This document shows positions 1 through 8,919 of a stretch of 64,000 nt of DNA, piece by piece. This DNA comes from Breoghania sp. (GTDB lineage Bacteria > Pseudomonadota > Alphaproteobacteria > Rhizobiales > Stappiaceae): the NCBI RefSeq assembly GCF_030066895.1, contig NZ_JASJAV010000007.1:105922-169921 (forward strand), in the 5' to 3' direction. The first letter of the stretch is position 1. Every line of letters starts with the position of its first letter. The position numbers and the translations under genes are program-made. The notes under the pieces were generated by a model. That model searched no databases and had not been told where the DNA came from. It saw nothing but the letters and a program-made list of their open reading frames with translations.

Positions 1-14
1 AAACGGACAATCCG

Positions 15-815
15 TTAGTTCGCACTCGCCTCGACATTTTCATTGAAGAACAGCGCCTGATTGATCAGCGCCTTCACCATGTCCGGGTTGAACGGCTTGG
101 TGATGAGGAAGGTCGGCTCCGGACGTTCGCCGGTCAGCAGACGCTCCGGGAAGGCGGTGATGAAGATCAACGGCAGCGAGTTATCCTTCAAGATGTCGTT
201 GACCGCATCGATGCCGGACGACCCGTCAGCGAGCTGGATGTCGGCCAGGATCAGCTTGGGCGAGGTCTTGCCGAAAGTTCCACGGCCTGGGTGCGGGTAC
301 GCGCCACGCCGACGACCTTGTGACCCAGTTCCTCCACGACGTACTCCAGGTTCATCGCGATCAACGGCTCGTCCTCGATGATCATGATATCGGTGGCGAT
401 GCGCTGCGACAGTTCGCGCCCGGCCTCGGTCAGAAGGTCGCCGATACGCGCCTCCTCCACACCGAGAATCTCGGCGGCTTCCGCAGAGGTGAAACCTTCG
501 ACGGAAATCAGCAGGAACGCCTGGCAGGCGAGCGGAGAAATGGCCTGCAGATTGGACGAGGCCTTGCGCTCCCAGGCGAAGGGCGAATCGACTTCAGGCA
601 CATCGATCCGCGTGGAACCGAAAATGCCAGTGAAGAAGTCTGTACAGGGAAACGCGATCGCTGGAGGTTTCCGGAAAAGCCGAGACATCGGCGATCAACG
701 CTTCGAGAACGATGGCGACATACGCATCGCCAGAGCTTTGAGAACCGGTGATAGCCCGCGCATAATAGCGCCGCAGGTACGGCAGGTGAGAGGCCACCCG
801 GGTGGACAGCGACAT
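15..815 (-). pseudogene. phyR: PhyR-type response regulator of the general stress response, two compensating frameshifts
   Basis: When repaired this encodes about 266 residues, the usual PhyR length: an N-terminal sigma-like domain (starts MSLSTRVASHLPYLRR) and a C-terminal receiver domain with IIEDEPLIAMNLE, the phospho-acceptor segment ADIQLADGSSG and FLITKPF. In the known pathway phosphorylated PhyR binds the anti-sigma factor NepR and frees EcfG. The ATG at 815 gives the family N-terminus. The frame is lost near position 640 (one extra base after SLYRL) and recovered near 285 (one base missing before KTSPKLILADIQ), so the total stays a multiple of three. As written the region between is out of frame with both ends, so no functional protein is expected unless these are sequencing errors. 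It is divergent from nepR. Confidence 0.88.
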
Positions 816-871
816 GAGAAACTCCCCGATTGCAGGCAAGTGTGATCTTTGACAGCATGCCAACACACGTA

Positions 872-888
872 CGCGGAAAATTTCCGCG
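872..888. promoter_or_regulatory. Perfect palindrome between divergent phyR and nepR
   Basis: CGCGGAAAATTTCCGCG has two perfect 8-base arms around one central base and lies in the 133-base gap between the divergent phyR and nepR starts. It contains GGAAA on both strands, close to the GGAAC -35 element of EcfG promoters. I could not place a clean CGTT -10 at 16-17 bases on either strand, so it may be a degenerate bidirectional promoter or a regulator site. Confidence 0.4.
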
Positions 889-948
889 GTTCGATTCATT
901 TTCGATATCGCACAGCGGTGTAAAGGTTAAGGTCACGGACTATCTCAC

Positions 949-1161
949 ATGAGCAGCAAGAAGAAAAACCCTCTTCCTTCCAAAGGTTCAAATACCCCTA
1001 AGGCACATGCGGATGACGGCAAGGATGCCACACAGACGCAGATCTCGCAGCAATTGCGTTCGCTTTACCAGTCCGTTCAGGACGAAGGCATTCCAGAGCG
1101 TTTTCTCGACCTTCTGCAAAAACTTGACGAGGCCGAGAAGAACCAAATCGGGGGACGCTGA
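949..1161 (+). CDS. nepR: NepR family anti-sigma factor (first copy)
   Basis: An intact 70-residue protein. A charged, disordered N-terminus is followed by the NepR core: ISQQLRSLYQSVQDEGIPERF and then LDLLQKLDEAEK. NepR proteins sequester the ECF sigma factor EcfG in the cytoplasm until phosphorylated PhyR competes for them. It is divergent from phyR, the usual arrangement, but no ecfG follows: the next genes are convergent (dps). A second nepR with an in-frame stop sits beside ecfG at 5818-6021, so this copy may be the only functional NepR here. Confidence 0.9.
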   Translation: MSSKKKNPLPSKGSNTPKAHADDGKDATQTQISQQLRSLYQSVQDEGIPERFLDLLQKLDEAEKNQIGGR

Positions 1162-1244
1162 GGCCGGCGAAATACCGGGCGCGCTTGCGCCTAACGCGAA
1201 CGGATCACCCGCCCGCACCAGAGTCCTTTTTCCGAACCCGATAC

Positions 1245-1286
1245 GAATCGATCCGCACGGATGCTCTCCGCACGGGTCATCGATTC
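1245..1286. terminator. Inverted repeat between convergent nepR and dps
   Basis: GAATCGAT (1245-1252) and ATCGATTC (1279-1286) are perfect complements around a 26-base loop. They lie between the convergent ends of nepR and dps, where a bidirectional terminator is expected. There is no T-run, so this is a weak call. Confidence 0.3.
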
Positions 1287-1311
1287 ATCTCAGACTTTCA
1301 GCGCTTCGCGC

Positions 1312-1810
1312 TTACTCAGTGATGATGGCACGTAGCATCCACAATGCCTTTTCGTGGAACGTCAGGCGGGCTGTCAGCATGTCGCCGGTTACCAGATCAC
1401 CGGCCTCGCGCATGGTCTTCACGACCGTTTCGTGATCGCTGATCAGATCCTTCACCATTTCGATCGCGGAACCATGATCCACGTCCGAGCCCTTGGGCGA
1501 GAAACCGGAAGTCTCGCCGACCGTGGCGGGTGCCAGGTGACCCAGCACGCGGATGCGCCCACCGATGACGTCAACAGCCTCGAACAGGTCGGTGTAGTGC
1601 TATTCGTTCGGTGAGCAAGTGCAGGGATCGGAACAGCGGGCCGACCACATTCCAGTGATAGATCTGGCTCTTGATCATCAACTGGTAGCTGGAAACCAGG
1701 ATCTGCGACAGAAGCTCGGCCATTTCCCCGCGATACTTAGCATCAAGACCGGTATCGACTTCGACGTCATGGGCGACAGGCTTGAGAACAGAAGCAGCAG
1801 CATTTGCCAT
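1312..1810 (-). pseudogene. dps: Dps/ferritin-like DNA-protection protein, one frameshift
   Basis: The ATG at 1810 follows a good Shine-Dalgarno (AAAGGAG). The first part reads MANAAASVLKPVAHDVEVD and includes the helix with YHWNVVGPLFRSLHLLTE, carrying the ferroxidase-site histidine of Dps. The rest continues in another frame as HYTDLFEAVDVIGG, VLGHLAP and a C-terminus ending MLRAIITE. The break is near 1595-1605 and looks like a single-base indel. Repaired length is about 165 residues, normal for Dps, which oxidises and stores iron and coats DNA under stress. It sits in the stress island with phyR/nepR, but I see no exact EcfG promoter upstream. Confidence 0.85.
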
Positions 1811-1903
1811 TTCATTACTCCTTTAGACTTCCGGAGACGGGCGGCGCCTCCAAACGGACCTTCAGGCGGCGAGACGCCGTCTCTTCGGTATGGACATCCC
1901 GGA

Positions 1904-2314
1904 TCACTCTTGCGCAGGATCGGCACCGTCGCCCTCACCTGACAGCAGGCTTGAGACGGCGAAGGCGAGCCCTCCGGCGACGGCTGTCGCCATCAACAGC
2001 CGGGAGCGGACCACAACTGGCAGCAGGGAAAGCGCCAGGGTCACGGTTGTCGTTCGGGTTCGGTCGCTGGCAGCGGCACGGCGCCGGTCGATCCGGTTCG
2101 CGATCATTGCCACGGCAATCGTGAGAGCGGCCTCGAGCGCACCGTACGCCTCGGAAATCCAAATTCCCAGAGCAATCACGGCGGCCACATAGGCGGTCAG
2201 GGCGAAGAGCGCGCACAGGACGTATAGCGCCGCATTGCGCCGTGCGCGGCGCAATGCGGGAACGATATGAGCGAATACGCTCGACGCGACAATTGAGCCC
2301 AATTCCTGAGTCAC
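1904..2314 (-). CDS. Phage holin-like (holin superfamily III type) small membrane protein
   Basis: An intact protein of 136 residues. It has a hydrophilic N-terminus (MTQELGSIVASSVFAHIVP), two adjacent hydrophobic segments around residues 29-63 (LYVLCALFALTAYVAAVIAL, then a second helix), a basic linker (RIDRRRAAASDRTR) and a third hydrophobic segment near 105-125. This topology is typical of small proteins annotated as phage holin family or superfamily III in alphaproteobacteria, where they often follow DUF883 proteins. The GTG start at 2314 lies 4 bases after the stop of the DUF883 gene, so the two are cotranscribed, here from an EcfG-type promoter at 2702-2726. Function is unknown. Confidence 0.6.
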   Translation of the reverse strand: MTQELGSIVASSVFAHIVPALRRARRNAALYVLCALFALTAYVAAVIALGIWISEAYGALEAALTIAVAMIANRIDRRRAAASDRTRTTTVTLALSLLPVVVRSRLLMATAVAGGLAFAVSSLLSGEGDGADPAQE

Positions 2315-2318
2315 CGGA

Positions 2319-2674
2319 TCAACGCCACATCATCAGCGCCGCAAGGAAGCCGACCCCGATGGCGATGCCGAGCGTCTGAAGGAGATGACGGCGCACCTGC
2401 CCCTGCAGGCGATCTCCAACATCTCCCAACTCGCTCCGCACCCGATCGAGCGCCTACTGCGAGGCTGTCGCGATCTCGTCTCCCGCCTTGTGGAGGCGCG
2501 GGATTTGGCTTCATTCGTCTTGGAGCTTCCGAAGGACTGAAGCGACCGAGCCAGGGCAGCGATATCCTCGCGCACACGGGCCAGCTCCGCCTCGATGTCC
2601 TCCGTATTGGCTTCGGCAGAATTCACCGCAGCGGCTTCCTTTGCTGTAGCAGCAGACTTGGCAGCGGTTGCCAT
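2319..2674 (-). pseudogene. DUF883 (ElaB/YqjD-like) membrane-anchored stress protein, one frameshift plus one amber
   Basis: The ATG at 2674 has a strong AAGGAGAG ribosome site. The N-terminus is Ala/Lys/Glu-rich (MATAAKSAATAKEAAAVN) and followed by an amphipathic helix ELARVREDIAALARSLQ. After a single-base frameshift near 2495 the frame continues HKAGDEIATASQ, an in-frame TAG (2454-2456), then ALDRVRSELGDVGD and a C-terminal membrane helix TLGIAIGVGFLAALMMWR. This helix-plus-C-terminal-anchor design is that of DUF883 proteins, which in E. coli bind ribosomes and the inner membrane in stationary phase. The amber is one C-to-T change from CAG. It heads an operon with the holin-like gene. Confidence 0.75.
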
Positions 2675-2701
2675 ACCTCTCTCCTTGTGAACTGTCAGAA
2701 T

Positions 2702-2726
2702 AACGCTCGGACACGCCAAACGTTCC
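2702..2726 (-). promoter_or_regulatory. EcfG-type (general stress sigma factor) promoter of the DUF883 operon
   Basis: On the minus strand GGAAC (2726-2722) is separated by exactly 16 bases from CGTT (2705-2702), the canonical EcfG consensus in alphaproteobacteria. The -10 lies 28 bases upstream of the DUF883 start codon at 2674. Confidence 0.8.
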
Positions 2727-2764
2727 TGATTCTTACAATAATTGTCGTGTGAAAGGCCTTTCGG

Positions 2765-2850
2765 CCAACGGCTTCGAACCGTTGGGGAGGCGCCTTCGAA
2801 AAGACCGCATCTCCCCCGGGACGAGGGGTGTCTTCGAAACGAAGACACCC
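2765..2850. terminator. Two hairpins downstream of the PRC-barrel gene
   Basis: GGGTGTCTTCG/CGAAGACACCC (2826-2850, loop AAA) is an 11-bp stem starting 16 bases after the PRC-barrel stop. CCAACGG/CCGTTGG (2765-2785) is a second stem with loop CTTCGAA. No U-tract follows on the minus strand, so these may be processing or attenuating structures rather than a strict intrinsic terminator. Confidence 0.5.
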
Positions 2851-2865
2851 TCCCGGATCAGCGCG

Positions 2866-3333
2866 TCAGCGCACCACGACCGCGTCGGAATTGGCCTCCA
2901 GGGCGGCCTGCGAATAGGCGGGGTAAGATTTCAGTTTGTCCTCGCTCAGCGAGGTCTTGATCTGCATCTCGCCGTCGGCGTTCTCGGTCAGCTTCAGCTT
3001 CGAGGCATCGAGAGCGACCGGCTTCTCGCCGATCCCCAGGAAACCGCCGACGTCGATGACATAGGCAACCAGATTGCCACGGGTGGAGAGAATCACGTCG
3101 TTGACCTCACTCAGCTCGGCGTCGTTCATGCCCAGCATCGGGGTTCCGATCACGTCGTCGGCACTCACGATGGTCGGCTTGCTGTTCGTCCCGGCGAGTT
3201 CACCGCCAGCCACCGACTCGGTCACTTTCAGGGAAGAAGATGCTTTGTCCTGAGCGGGGTCGGACGTCTTGGTCGCATCTCCGGCAAGAGCACCGCTCGT
3301 CACCAGAGCCGTCAGGGCAGTCGCCGCAATCAA
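2866..3333 (-). CDS. Secreted PRC-barrel domain protein
   Basis: About 155 residues. A signal peptide (LIAATALTALVTSGALAG) precedes a PRC-barrel: residues about 50-125 include DDVIGTPMLGMNDAELSEVNDV and GNLVAYVIDVGGFLGIGEKPV, a pattern shared by many short periplasmic PRC-barrel proteins of Hyphomicrobiales. The TTG at 3333 would open the frame but cuts into the signal peptide. Four codons upstream, ATT at 3345 would give IFRTLIAATA, 7 bases after a GGGAGA ribosome site. Homologous signal peptides usually start MFRTL, so the start codon may have mutated or be miscalled. It probably acts in the envelope; the exact role is unknown. Confidence 0.7.
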   Translation of the reverse strand: MIAATALTALVTSGALAGDATKTSDPAQDKASSSLKVTESVAGGELAGTNSKPTIVSADDVIGTPMLGMNDAELSEVNDVILSTRGNLVAYVIDVGGFLGIGEKPVALDASKLKLTENADGEMQIKTSLSEDKLKSYPAYSQAALEANSDAVVVR

Positions 3334-3348
3334 TGTACGGAAAATGAT

Positions 3349-3578
3349 ACATTCTCCCGGTATGTCTTATTGGCATACAGGTTGATTGAGAAATCATATT
3401 TCCTATTCGTTTTCCCGATACAACAAATGTAAAAAAATATAACGAGAGAGACATCCAGGTTCAAATTATTTTTTACGAAAAAAATTACACGATAGCCCAA
3501 TGCAGGCATTGGATTTTGTGGAAAACTGATGGAAAATAGAATTCTAACTACTTTCCGAACGGAGTCGTTTTCAGTTTC
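3349..3578. other. AT-rich intergenic region without a gene
   Basis: Markedly AT-rich, with runs of T and A. It lies between the PRC-barrel start and the end of the kinase gene, and probably carries the PRC-barrel promoter. I found no exact GGAAC-N16-CGTT match and no convincing coding frame. Confidence 0.5.
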
Positions 3579-5250
3579 TCAATTTCTGAAAGAGCTTGCG
3601 ATCCAACTGCCGGGATCGACATACACTGCGCAGGTGGGCGGGGTCTCGTCGGAGACCGGAATGTGGAGGCGCGTCACAGTTCCCTCCACCTCGCAATAGG
3701 CAGAGAGCTGACCGAGATAGGCGCACATCAGGTGCGTGCTCACCGGGCCTTCGGGGCACTCGCCCATAACTTCCTCGTAGCCCGCCGGACCGGAGATCTC
3801 CAGTTGCGCCTGCTGCCGCCGGTGATGGCGATGGAAACGGCTTCGCCGGGCAACAGAACGTCAAAACGAGGCGGCAGCAGGTCGGCCAGGATGAAGGCCA
3901 GCGGTATCGCCTTGTCGAGCACGAGGGTCGTGCGGTCGGGATCGTTGACGGAGAAGCGGATGCGGCTCGAGGTCAGCTTGACGGGCTCGCGCAAGGCGTC
4001 CACCACCTCACGCACCAGATCCTCCAGCCCGACATCCGTTCCCTCGTTGGCCGCATAGGAAACGCGGAAGGCGGCAGAGATGCCCAGAACGCGCTCCAAC
4101 GGCGCCGCGCAGGGCCGCCTTGTCGCTATCGAGCGTCGCCTCACGCCGGCTGCATGCCGAGAAGGCTGGCGATCATCTGCAGCGTGTTCTTGATGCGGTG
4201 GTGCAGCTCACGCGTTAGGCGCTGCTGCTCGGCCAGGGAGTTCTCCAGATCGCGCGTACGATAGGCGATACGGTCGGCCATCATGTCGAAGGTCATGCCG
4301 AGAAGCTGGATCTCGGCCGGGGCGCGCTCGAGGCGGCCGACGCGCGCGTCGGTGTCGCCGGCGCCGTATCGGCGGAAGGTCGCGTAGATGTGGCGCAAAT
4401 ACTGCAGCAGGAAGCGCTGCATGCCGAAACGCAGAACCACGAAAATGACGGCAAGCAGCAATGCGGGAATGAGTAGGGACTTGGCGATACCGAACCACGG
4501 TTCCCAGATGGTCTGTGATCGCAACAGGCCGATGACGATCCGGAAATTCGTCCCGGTGATCGGCACGACCGCCACAATCCATCCCTTTTCGGGACTTTGA
4601 ACCGATGACGTCGTATCGCCGGAAAAATCGCGTTTCTTTACGAGCCTGAGGAAGCTGGCCTTCTCTTCCTTGCGGTCCGAATAGTCGGCCAGAATCTGCC
4701 CCTCCGGCGTCAGTAGCGCGAAGCTCGCGTGGCTCGACGTGGTCGCGGCAATGGGAGCGGTCAGCACCGCACGGGGCCGCAATCCGATGGAGACGATCAC
4801 GTGATCGTCGACGGATTTGCGGGTGACGAGAATGGCCTCGGGCTCGCTAGCCTGAATATCCTCGAAAGCAGAAGAAACCTCATCGCCTTCGCGATGGCGC
4901 GTGCGCGCGCAGACCGGCAGTCCATCGACCGAGATCCGCAGGCTCATCGCCGGGCGCAGTTCGTCCTGCAAGGACTGGAAGACCGCATCACACGTGGCCG
5001 CGCCCGTGTTGACACGCGCCGTCAGTCCGGCCGCGAAGCCTTCCGCGCGCGCGATGATCTTCGCACTCGACTGCCCGATAAGCCGTGCGTAATCGATAAA
5101 ATCGACCCGCGCCATATCCACCCGACGCACATGAGCCGCGTAGAAGAACGCGAAAGAGAGTACGGCAAGCGGCACCAGCGCACCCGCGACGTAACCGAAC
5201 AGGTGACGGTCGATTTTTGGACTTGAGACGGGGAGCTTAGCCCATGGCAC
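3579..5250 (-). pseudogene. HWE/HisKA_2-family sensor histidine kinase beside ecfG, several frameshifts
   Basis: The start (MPWAKLPVSSPKIDRHLFG) overlaps the end of ecfG by 14 bases, so the two are translationally linked. Residues about 17-41 are a first membrane helix, 45-250 a periplasmic sensor region, 256-275 a second helix, followed by a HAMP-like linker and the phospho-acceptor box LTRELHHRIKNTLQ (about 344-357). A TGA at 4141-4143 ends this frame. Restoring the frame adds EATLDSDKAALRGA, then VLGISAAFRVSYAANEG, and after a further shift near 3790 YEEVMGECPEGPVSTHLM to a stop at 3579. The ATP-binding lobe is poorly conserved and I see no clear N-box. Such kinases next to ecfG phosphorylate PhyR or tune the response. 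At least three lesions. Confidence 0.8.
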
Positions 5251-5794
5251 AACTTTTGGACGCCGCTACAGAGGTTACGGAAAGAACTGCCTGGGCGGAG
5301 CCGTCAGGTTCGAATTCGTCTGCCGAGGTAACACTCAGCATTTCCGCCAATTTTGCCCGGGCGCGATTGACGCGGCTTTTTACCGTACTGATCGCGCATC
5401 CGCAAATTTCCGCAGTCTCCTCATACGAAAAGCCGGATGCCCCCACGAGGATGAGCGCTTCGCGCTGGTCCTCGGGCAGCTTGTCGAGAGCGGCACGGAA
5501 ATCGACGAAGTCGAGATGCCCCGGTTGCTCGGGATGCTCGGCCAGGTTGGCGGCGTAGGTTCCGTCGGAATCCTGTACCTCGCGCTTAACCTTGCGGCAG
5601 TTGGAATAAAAGGTGTTGCGGAGAATGGTGAAGAGCCAGGCGCGCATGTTCGTGCCCGCCGTGAAGGAGTGGAGATTGCCCCACGCCTTCATCAGCGCTT
5701 CCTGAACAAGATCGTCGGCACGGTCGCCCGCTCCAGTCAGCGACGCGGCGAAGGCACGCATGCTGGGAATGCAGGCGACGAACTCGTTGCGCAA
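5237..5794 (-). CDS. ecfG: EcfG-type ECF sigma factor of the general stress response
   Basis: About 185 residues. Sigma region 2 includes MRAWLFTILRNTFYSNCRK and region 4 includes EDQREALILVGASGFSYEE with ISTVKSRVNRARAKL. EcfG directs RNA polymerase to GGAAC-N16/17-CGTT promoters. The natural start is probably ATG 5816, two bases after the stop of nepR2, giving MADVTP then ELRNEFVACIPS. That reading needs five Gs in the run at 5798-5803, which has six here, so the first six codons are out of frame with the rest. Translation could still begin at ATG 5794. The order nepR-ecfG-kinase with overlaps is the standard operon. Confidence 0.88.
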   Translation of the reverse strand: MRNEFVACIPSMRAFAASLTGAGDRADDLVQEALMKAWGNLHSFTAGTNMRAWLFTILRNTFYSNCRKVKREVQDSDGTYAANLAEHPEQPGHLDFVDFRAALDKLPEDQREALILVGASGFSYEETAEICGCAISTVKSRVNRARAKLAEMLSVTSADEFEPDGSAQAVLSVTSVAASKSCAMG

Positions 5795-5817
5795 TTCGGG
5801 GGGTTACGTCCGCCATA

Positions 5818-6021
5818 TCACTTGTGCCCCCAACCTTGGTCCGCGGAATCAGCTTCTTCGAGTTGCTCCAGCAACCGGGCTATGCGGTCGGGAACGGGCT
5901 CATCGAGAACATTGTCATAGATCGACTTCAACTAGCTGCCGATCTTGGCCTGGATGTCATCGTTGAAGCCGGCATGCGTATGCCGACCGTCACCCTCATC
6001 CGCCACGATGTCTCTTTTCAT
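5818..6021 (-). pseudogene. nepR: Second NepR anti-sigma factor, in-frame amber stop at codon 30
   Basis: The ATG at 6021 opens MKRDIVADEGDGRHTHAG, then DDIQAKIGS, a TAG at 5934-5932, then LKSIYDNVLDEPVPDRIARL and LEQLEEADSADQGWGHK with TGA at 5818. The two halves together are a complete 67-codon NepR (IGxxLKxxYDxVLxEPVPDR) in one frame with a single stop at a position normally Gln or Lys. It is immediately upstream of ecfG, the canonical place. If real, the partner anti-sigma of this EcfG is lost and only the copy at 949-1161 remains. Confidence 0.85.
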
Positions 6022-6208
6022 GGTTTACTCCCCTCGCCGGCCCTGGCACGGCTCGCCAGGACTGGCGCTACTCAACGGCCCCGATACGCTGGGCCGCCCA
6101 CTGCCGCAGCACCTTGGCGGCAAGCGGTGTGTTGTCCGCATTTCATTGTGCGACCAGACGGTTAACTGATCTTCGTCATGCGGATTGTTCGACATACGTT
6201 ACGAAAAC

Positions 6209-6233
6209 AACGCCGAACCCGGCTACCGGTTCC
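6209..6233 (-). promoter_or_regulatory. EcfG-type promoter of the nepR2-ecfG-kinase operon
   Basis: On the minus strand GGAAC (6233-6229), 16 bases, CGTT (6212-6209): an exact EcfG consensus about 190 bases upstream of nepR2. It implies positive autoregulation of ecfG, as known in related organisms. The 5' leader between it and nepR2 shows no gene. Confidence 0.8.
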
Positions 6234-6324
6234 ATTGGGAGAGCAAAATTTCGAGCTTTCCTGAAGCCGCATCACTCAGCTCCGCTTTCGGACCCTCGAT
6301 GAGCGGCCATGCCGTGTCAGCGGA

Positions 6325-7561
6325 TCATTCCGCGGTGTCCGTCGCGGCATCGGTGTCGGCATCAACATCATCGCCGATCCCGATCCAGCGTGAGAGTATC
6401 CAGCACAGCGAGGCCGCCAGACCGGGCAGGAGATCCCAAGCCCCAGAGGTGCTGCCGTGTCGCCGACGATCGTACTGCAGGTAAAGGCGATCGCGAACTG
6501 AAGTGCGCCCAGCAGTGCGGAGCCCGCACCTCGGCGTTCGGGGTAGGCGCGCATGGCAAGCGACATGAGGTTTGCGCTGAGCGATCCCACCATCGCGATG
6601 GAGATCCACAAGGACGCGATCAAAAGCCAGAGATGGGGCGTGGAAGAGACAAGGAGAATTCCGACCGCGCCCGCCAGGAACAGCGGCAGCCCCCAGTTGA
6701 CGAGCGTCACGACGCGGATCTTTTCGAGAAGGATCCCGTTGAGGCGCGACGCGATGATGAGACGACTGCCACCAGACCGAAGCAGAGCCCGTACTGAATG
6801 TTGGTCAGGCCGTAATGCCCGATGAAAATGGAGGAAGAGGAGATGATGTAGGAGAACACGGCCGCCTGAACAAAGGCGGCGCCGCCAGGCTCGGCAGAAG
6901 ATAGGTTTTCTGCCCCAACAAACAACCCGGCATAGTCGCGAAAGGCGGCAGTAATGGGCGTGCGCGTGCGCCGGGAGACGGGCAACGTCTCGGGAATGAT
7001 CCACCAGCTCAGCCCGAAGGCGGCCAGGTCGACGACCAGCATCATGACGAAGACCGACTGCCAGCCGACGAAGGTAACGAGAAGGCTGCCGAGAAAGGGC
7101 GCCGTTATCGAACTAAGGCTCATCAGGGTGACGAGCAAGGTCAGCATCTGGATGGCGCGGCGACCCGTGTACATGTCAGATATCACCGCGCGCCCGACGA
7201 CCATGCCTCCGCATGCCCAGACCGCATGAACAAGGCGCAAGGCGATGAACGGGCCGACACTGTCGACGCAAAGCAGCAGGACGGTGGCGATGCAGAAGAC
7301 CGCGATACCGAACAGAAGCGGCCCGCGCCGCCCCATGCGGTCGATCAGCGGCCCAACCATCAATTGTCCAATGCCCAGGCCCAGGAAGAACACGGACAGC
7401 GAAATTTCAAGCGAACCGTCGGGGACGTTGAAAGCGGCCTGGATATCGTTGAAGGCCGACAGATACATGTCGGTGGAGAGCGGCGGAAAGATCGCCAGCA
7501 GAGCCAACACGACCGCGACAAATCCTTCGGACTTGCGGCGCGACACCGACGCCTGAACCAT
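6325..7561 (-). pseudogene. Bcr/CflA-type multidrug efflux MFS transporter, frameshifted
   Basis: The N-terminal 250 residues read cleanly from ATG 7561: LLAIFPPLSTDMYLSAF in the first helix, the MFS motif GPLIDRMGRRGPLL after the second, and GGMVVGRAVISDMY and SSITAPFLGSLLV further on. The motif LSTDMYLSAFNDIQ is typical of the Bcr/CflA drug-resistance branch. Near 6760 the frame changes to LNGILLEKIRVVTLVNWGL with further helices to FTCSTIVG, and near 6460 it changes again to HGSTSGAWDLLPGLA, ending in an acidic tail at 6325. Twelve helices are present in total, about 410 residues. The substrate is unknown. Confidence 0.75.
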
Positions 7562-7835
7562 AAAGCCACACCCTTTCGCTATCCCGTTAATCGACGGGCC
7601 CGACCCGAAGTATCCTCCGGCACCGAGCCCCTTACGGCTCCATAGAATGGACGTATTTCAGCTTTAAGTGAATTTATTATTCATTTCCAAATGTTTTTCG
7701 GAATAGTGCGGCAATTTCATTCTGGCTTTTTCAGGCGATAGATTTTTGAAGCTTCGCATCTGGATAGGATTTTTACGTATACGGAACTTCAAGTTTGTTT
7801 CCTCTGGAGCAGAAAACTCTTATCGACGACGGTCG

Positions 7836-8758
7836 TCAACGTCCCTGGGCCAGGGTCCAGTTCAGAAGTCGCCACCAGTCGGTCATGCGGATCGGGGTGC
7901 CGTGGGACCCGGTGGCGAAGACGGTCAGCCGGGTGGGGTAGCCCGCCGAATGGAGGCTTCTGAAAAAGGCGATCTGCTTTTCCGCCGGATAGACGGGATC
8001 ATCGCCACCGTGGGTGAAATAGATCGGAAGGCGGCGACGGTAGGCGATGATGCGGGAAAAGTCCGGATTAGGAGCGCCGCCGAGAATGGCAAGGCCGGTC
8101 AATTGCGAGACCGCGTGCACATCCTTGGCCACGCCCCAGCAGATGAAGCTTCCCATGGAGGCACAGGCCAGAATGACCGGACGACCGTCGTTGCGCTTCG
8201 AGACCTCGCCGATCAACCGGAAGACGGCATCGACGCCGCCATCTCCGAAGTCGCGCACAGTGGGCGAATAGTAGCTGCCGTCGTTTTGCACAACGAGGTT
8301 CTTCAGGCGGTTGAAATCGCCGCCGAAAGTATCGTCGTTCACGCCCAGCGAACGATCGCCGCCACGTCCGTGGATGAAGATCACCGAGAAGGCGTTGCCG
8401 CGTTTAAGGCCGACCCGCGTGAAGGCGACACGGTGATCGCCGAGGCTCAGGGTTTCATCGGCCTGCTGGCTCGTTACACGCAGGGAAACGTAGTTCCGCC
8501 GCACTCGCTTTCCGGGACAAGATCGCGCCCGTAGAGATCGCGTTGCTTGTTGTAATCGATGACGATCAGCGCACCGTCATCTGACACATCGAGGATCGGT
8601 TGATCGGAAAAAAGATTGTTCTTGAAGATCTTGAGCGGAAAATCAAGCGCCTGGGCGGGAACGAGGAAAAGGCACAGGAGCGCAGACAGGGCCGCAAACG
8701 CGACCGTCGGCGCAACCCGCGGCAACGCTCCGAATGGAAGGGATGTGTAACGCATCAT
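7836..8758 (-). pseudogene. Secreted alpha/beta hydrolase, one frameshift
   Basis: Start ATG 8758 gives MMRYTSLPFG and a signal peptide (AALSALLCLFLVPAQA). The mature start is LDFPLKIFKNNLFSD. The frame breaks near 8480 (GRDLVPESECGG, then NYVSLRVTSQQADE). The rest is an alpha/beta-hydrolase core: FIHGRGGDRS (oxyanion region), nucleophile elbow CASMGSF, acid THGGDDPVYP and histidine GSHGTP near the C-terminus. About 307 residues when repaired. Probably a periplasmic esterase-like enzyme; the substrate is unknown. The lesion is one base in a GGCGG context. Confidence 0.75.
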
Positions 8759-8919
8759 GCTCACTGGTTCTGGGGGTGCCACAGGCGACTCCGCGCCGCT
8801 CTGGCGCACCAACGATGCGATTGCAACAACGCCCAGTCTCTTCCGTTGCGCTGTCCCCCGGCGGGTTTCCGGCGGAGGACACGACTACGAGAGAAGCGAT
8901 ATCAGGAGGTTACCGATGT

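Noticed and set aside
7562..7835. Possible small gene upstream of the MFS transporter
   Set aside because: AT-rich, no ribosome site followed by a conserved frame; treated as promoter DNA.
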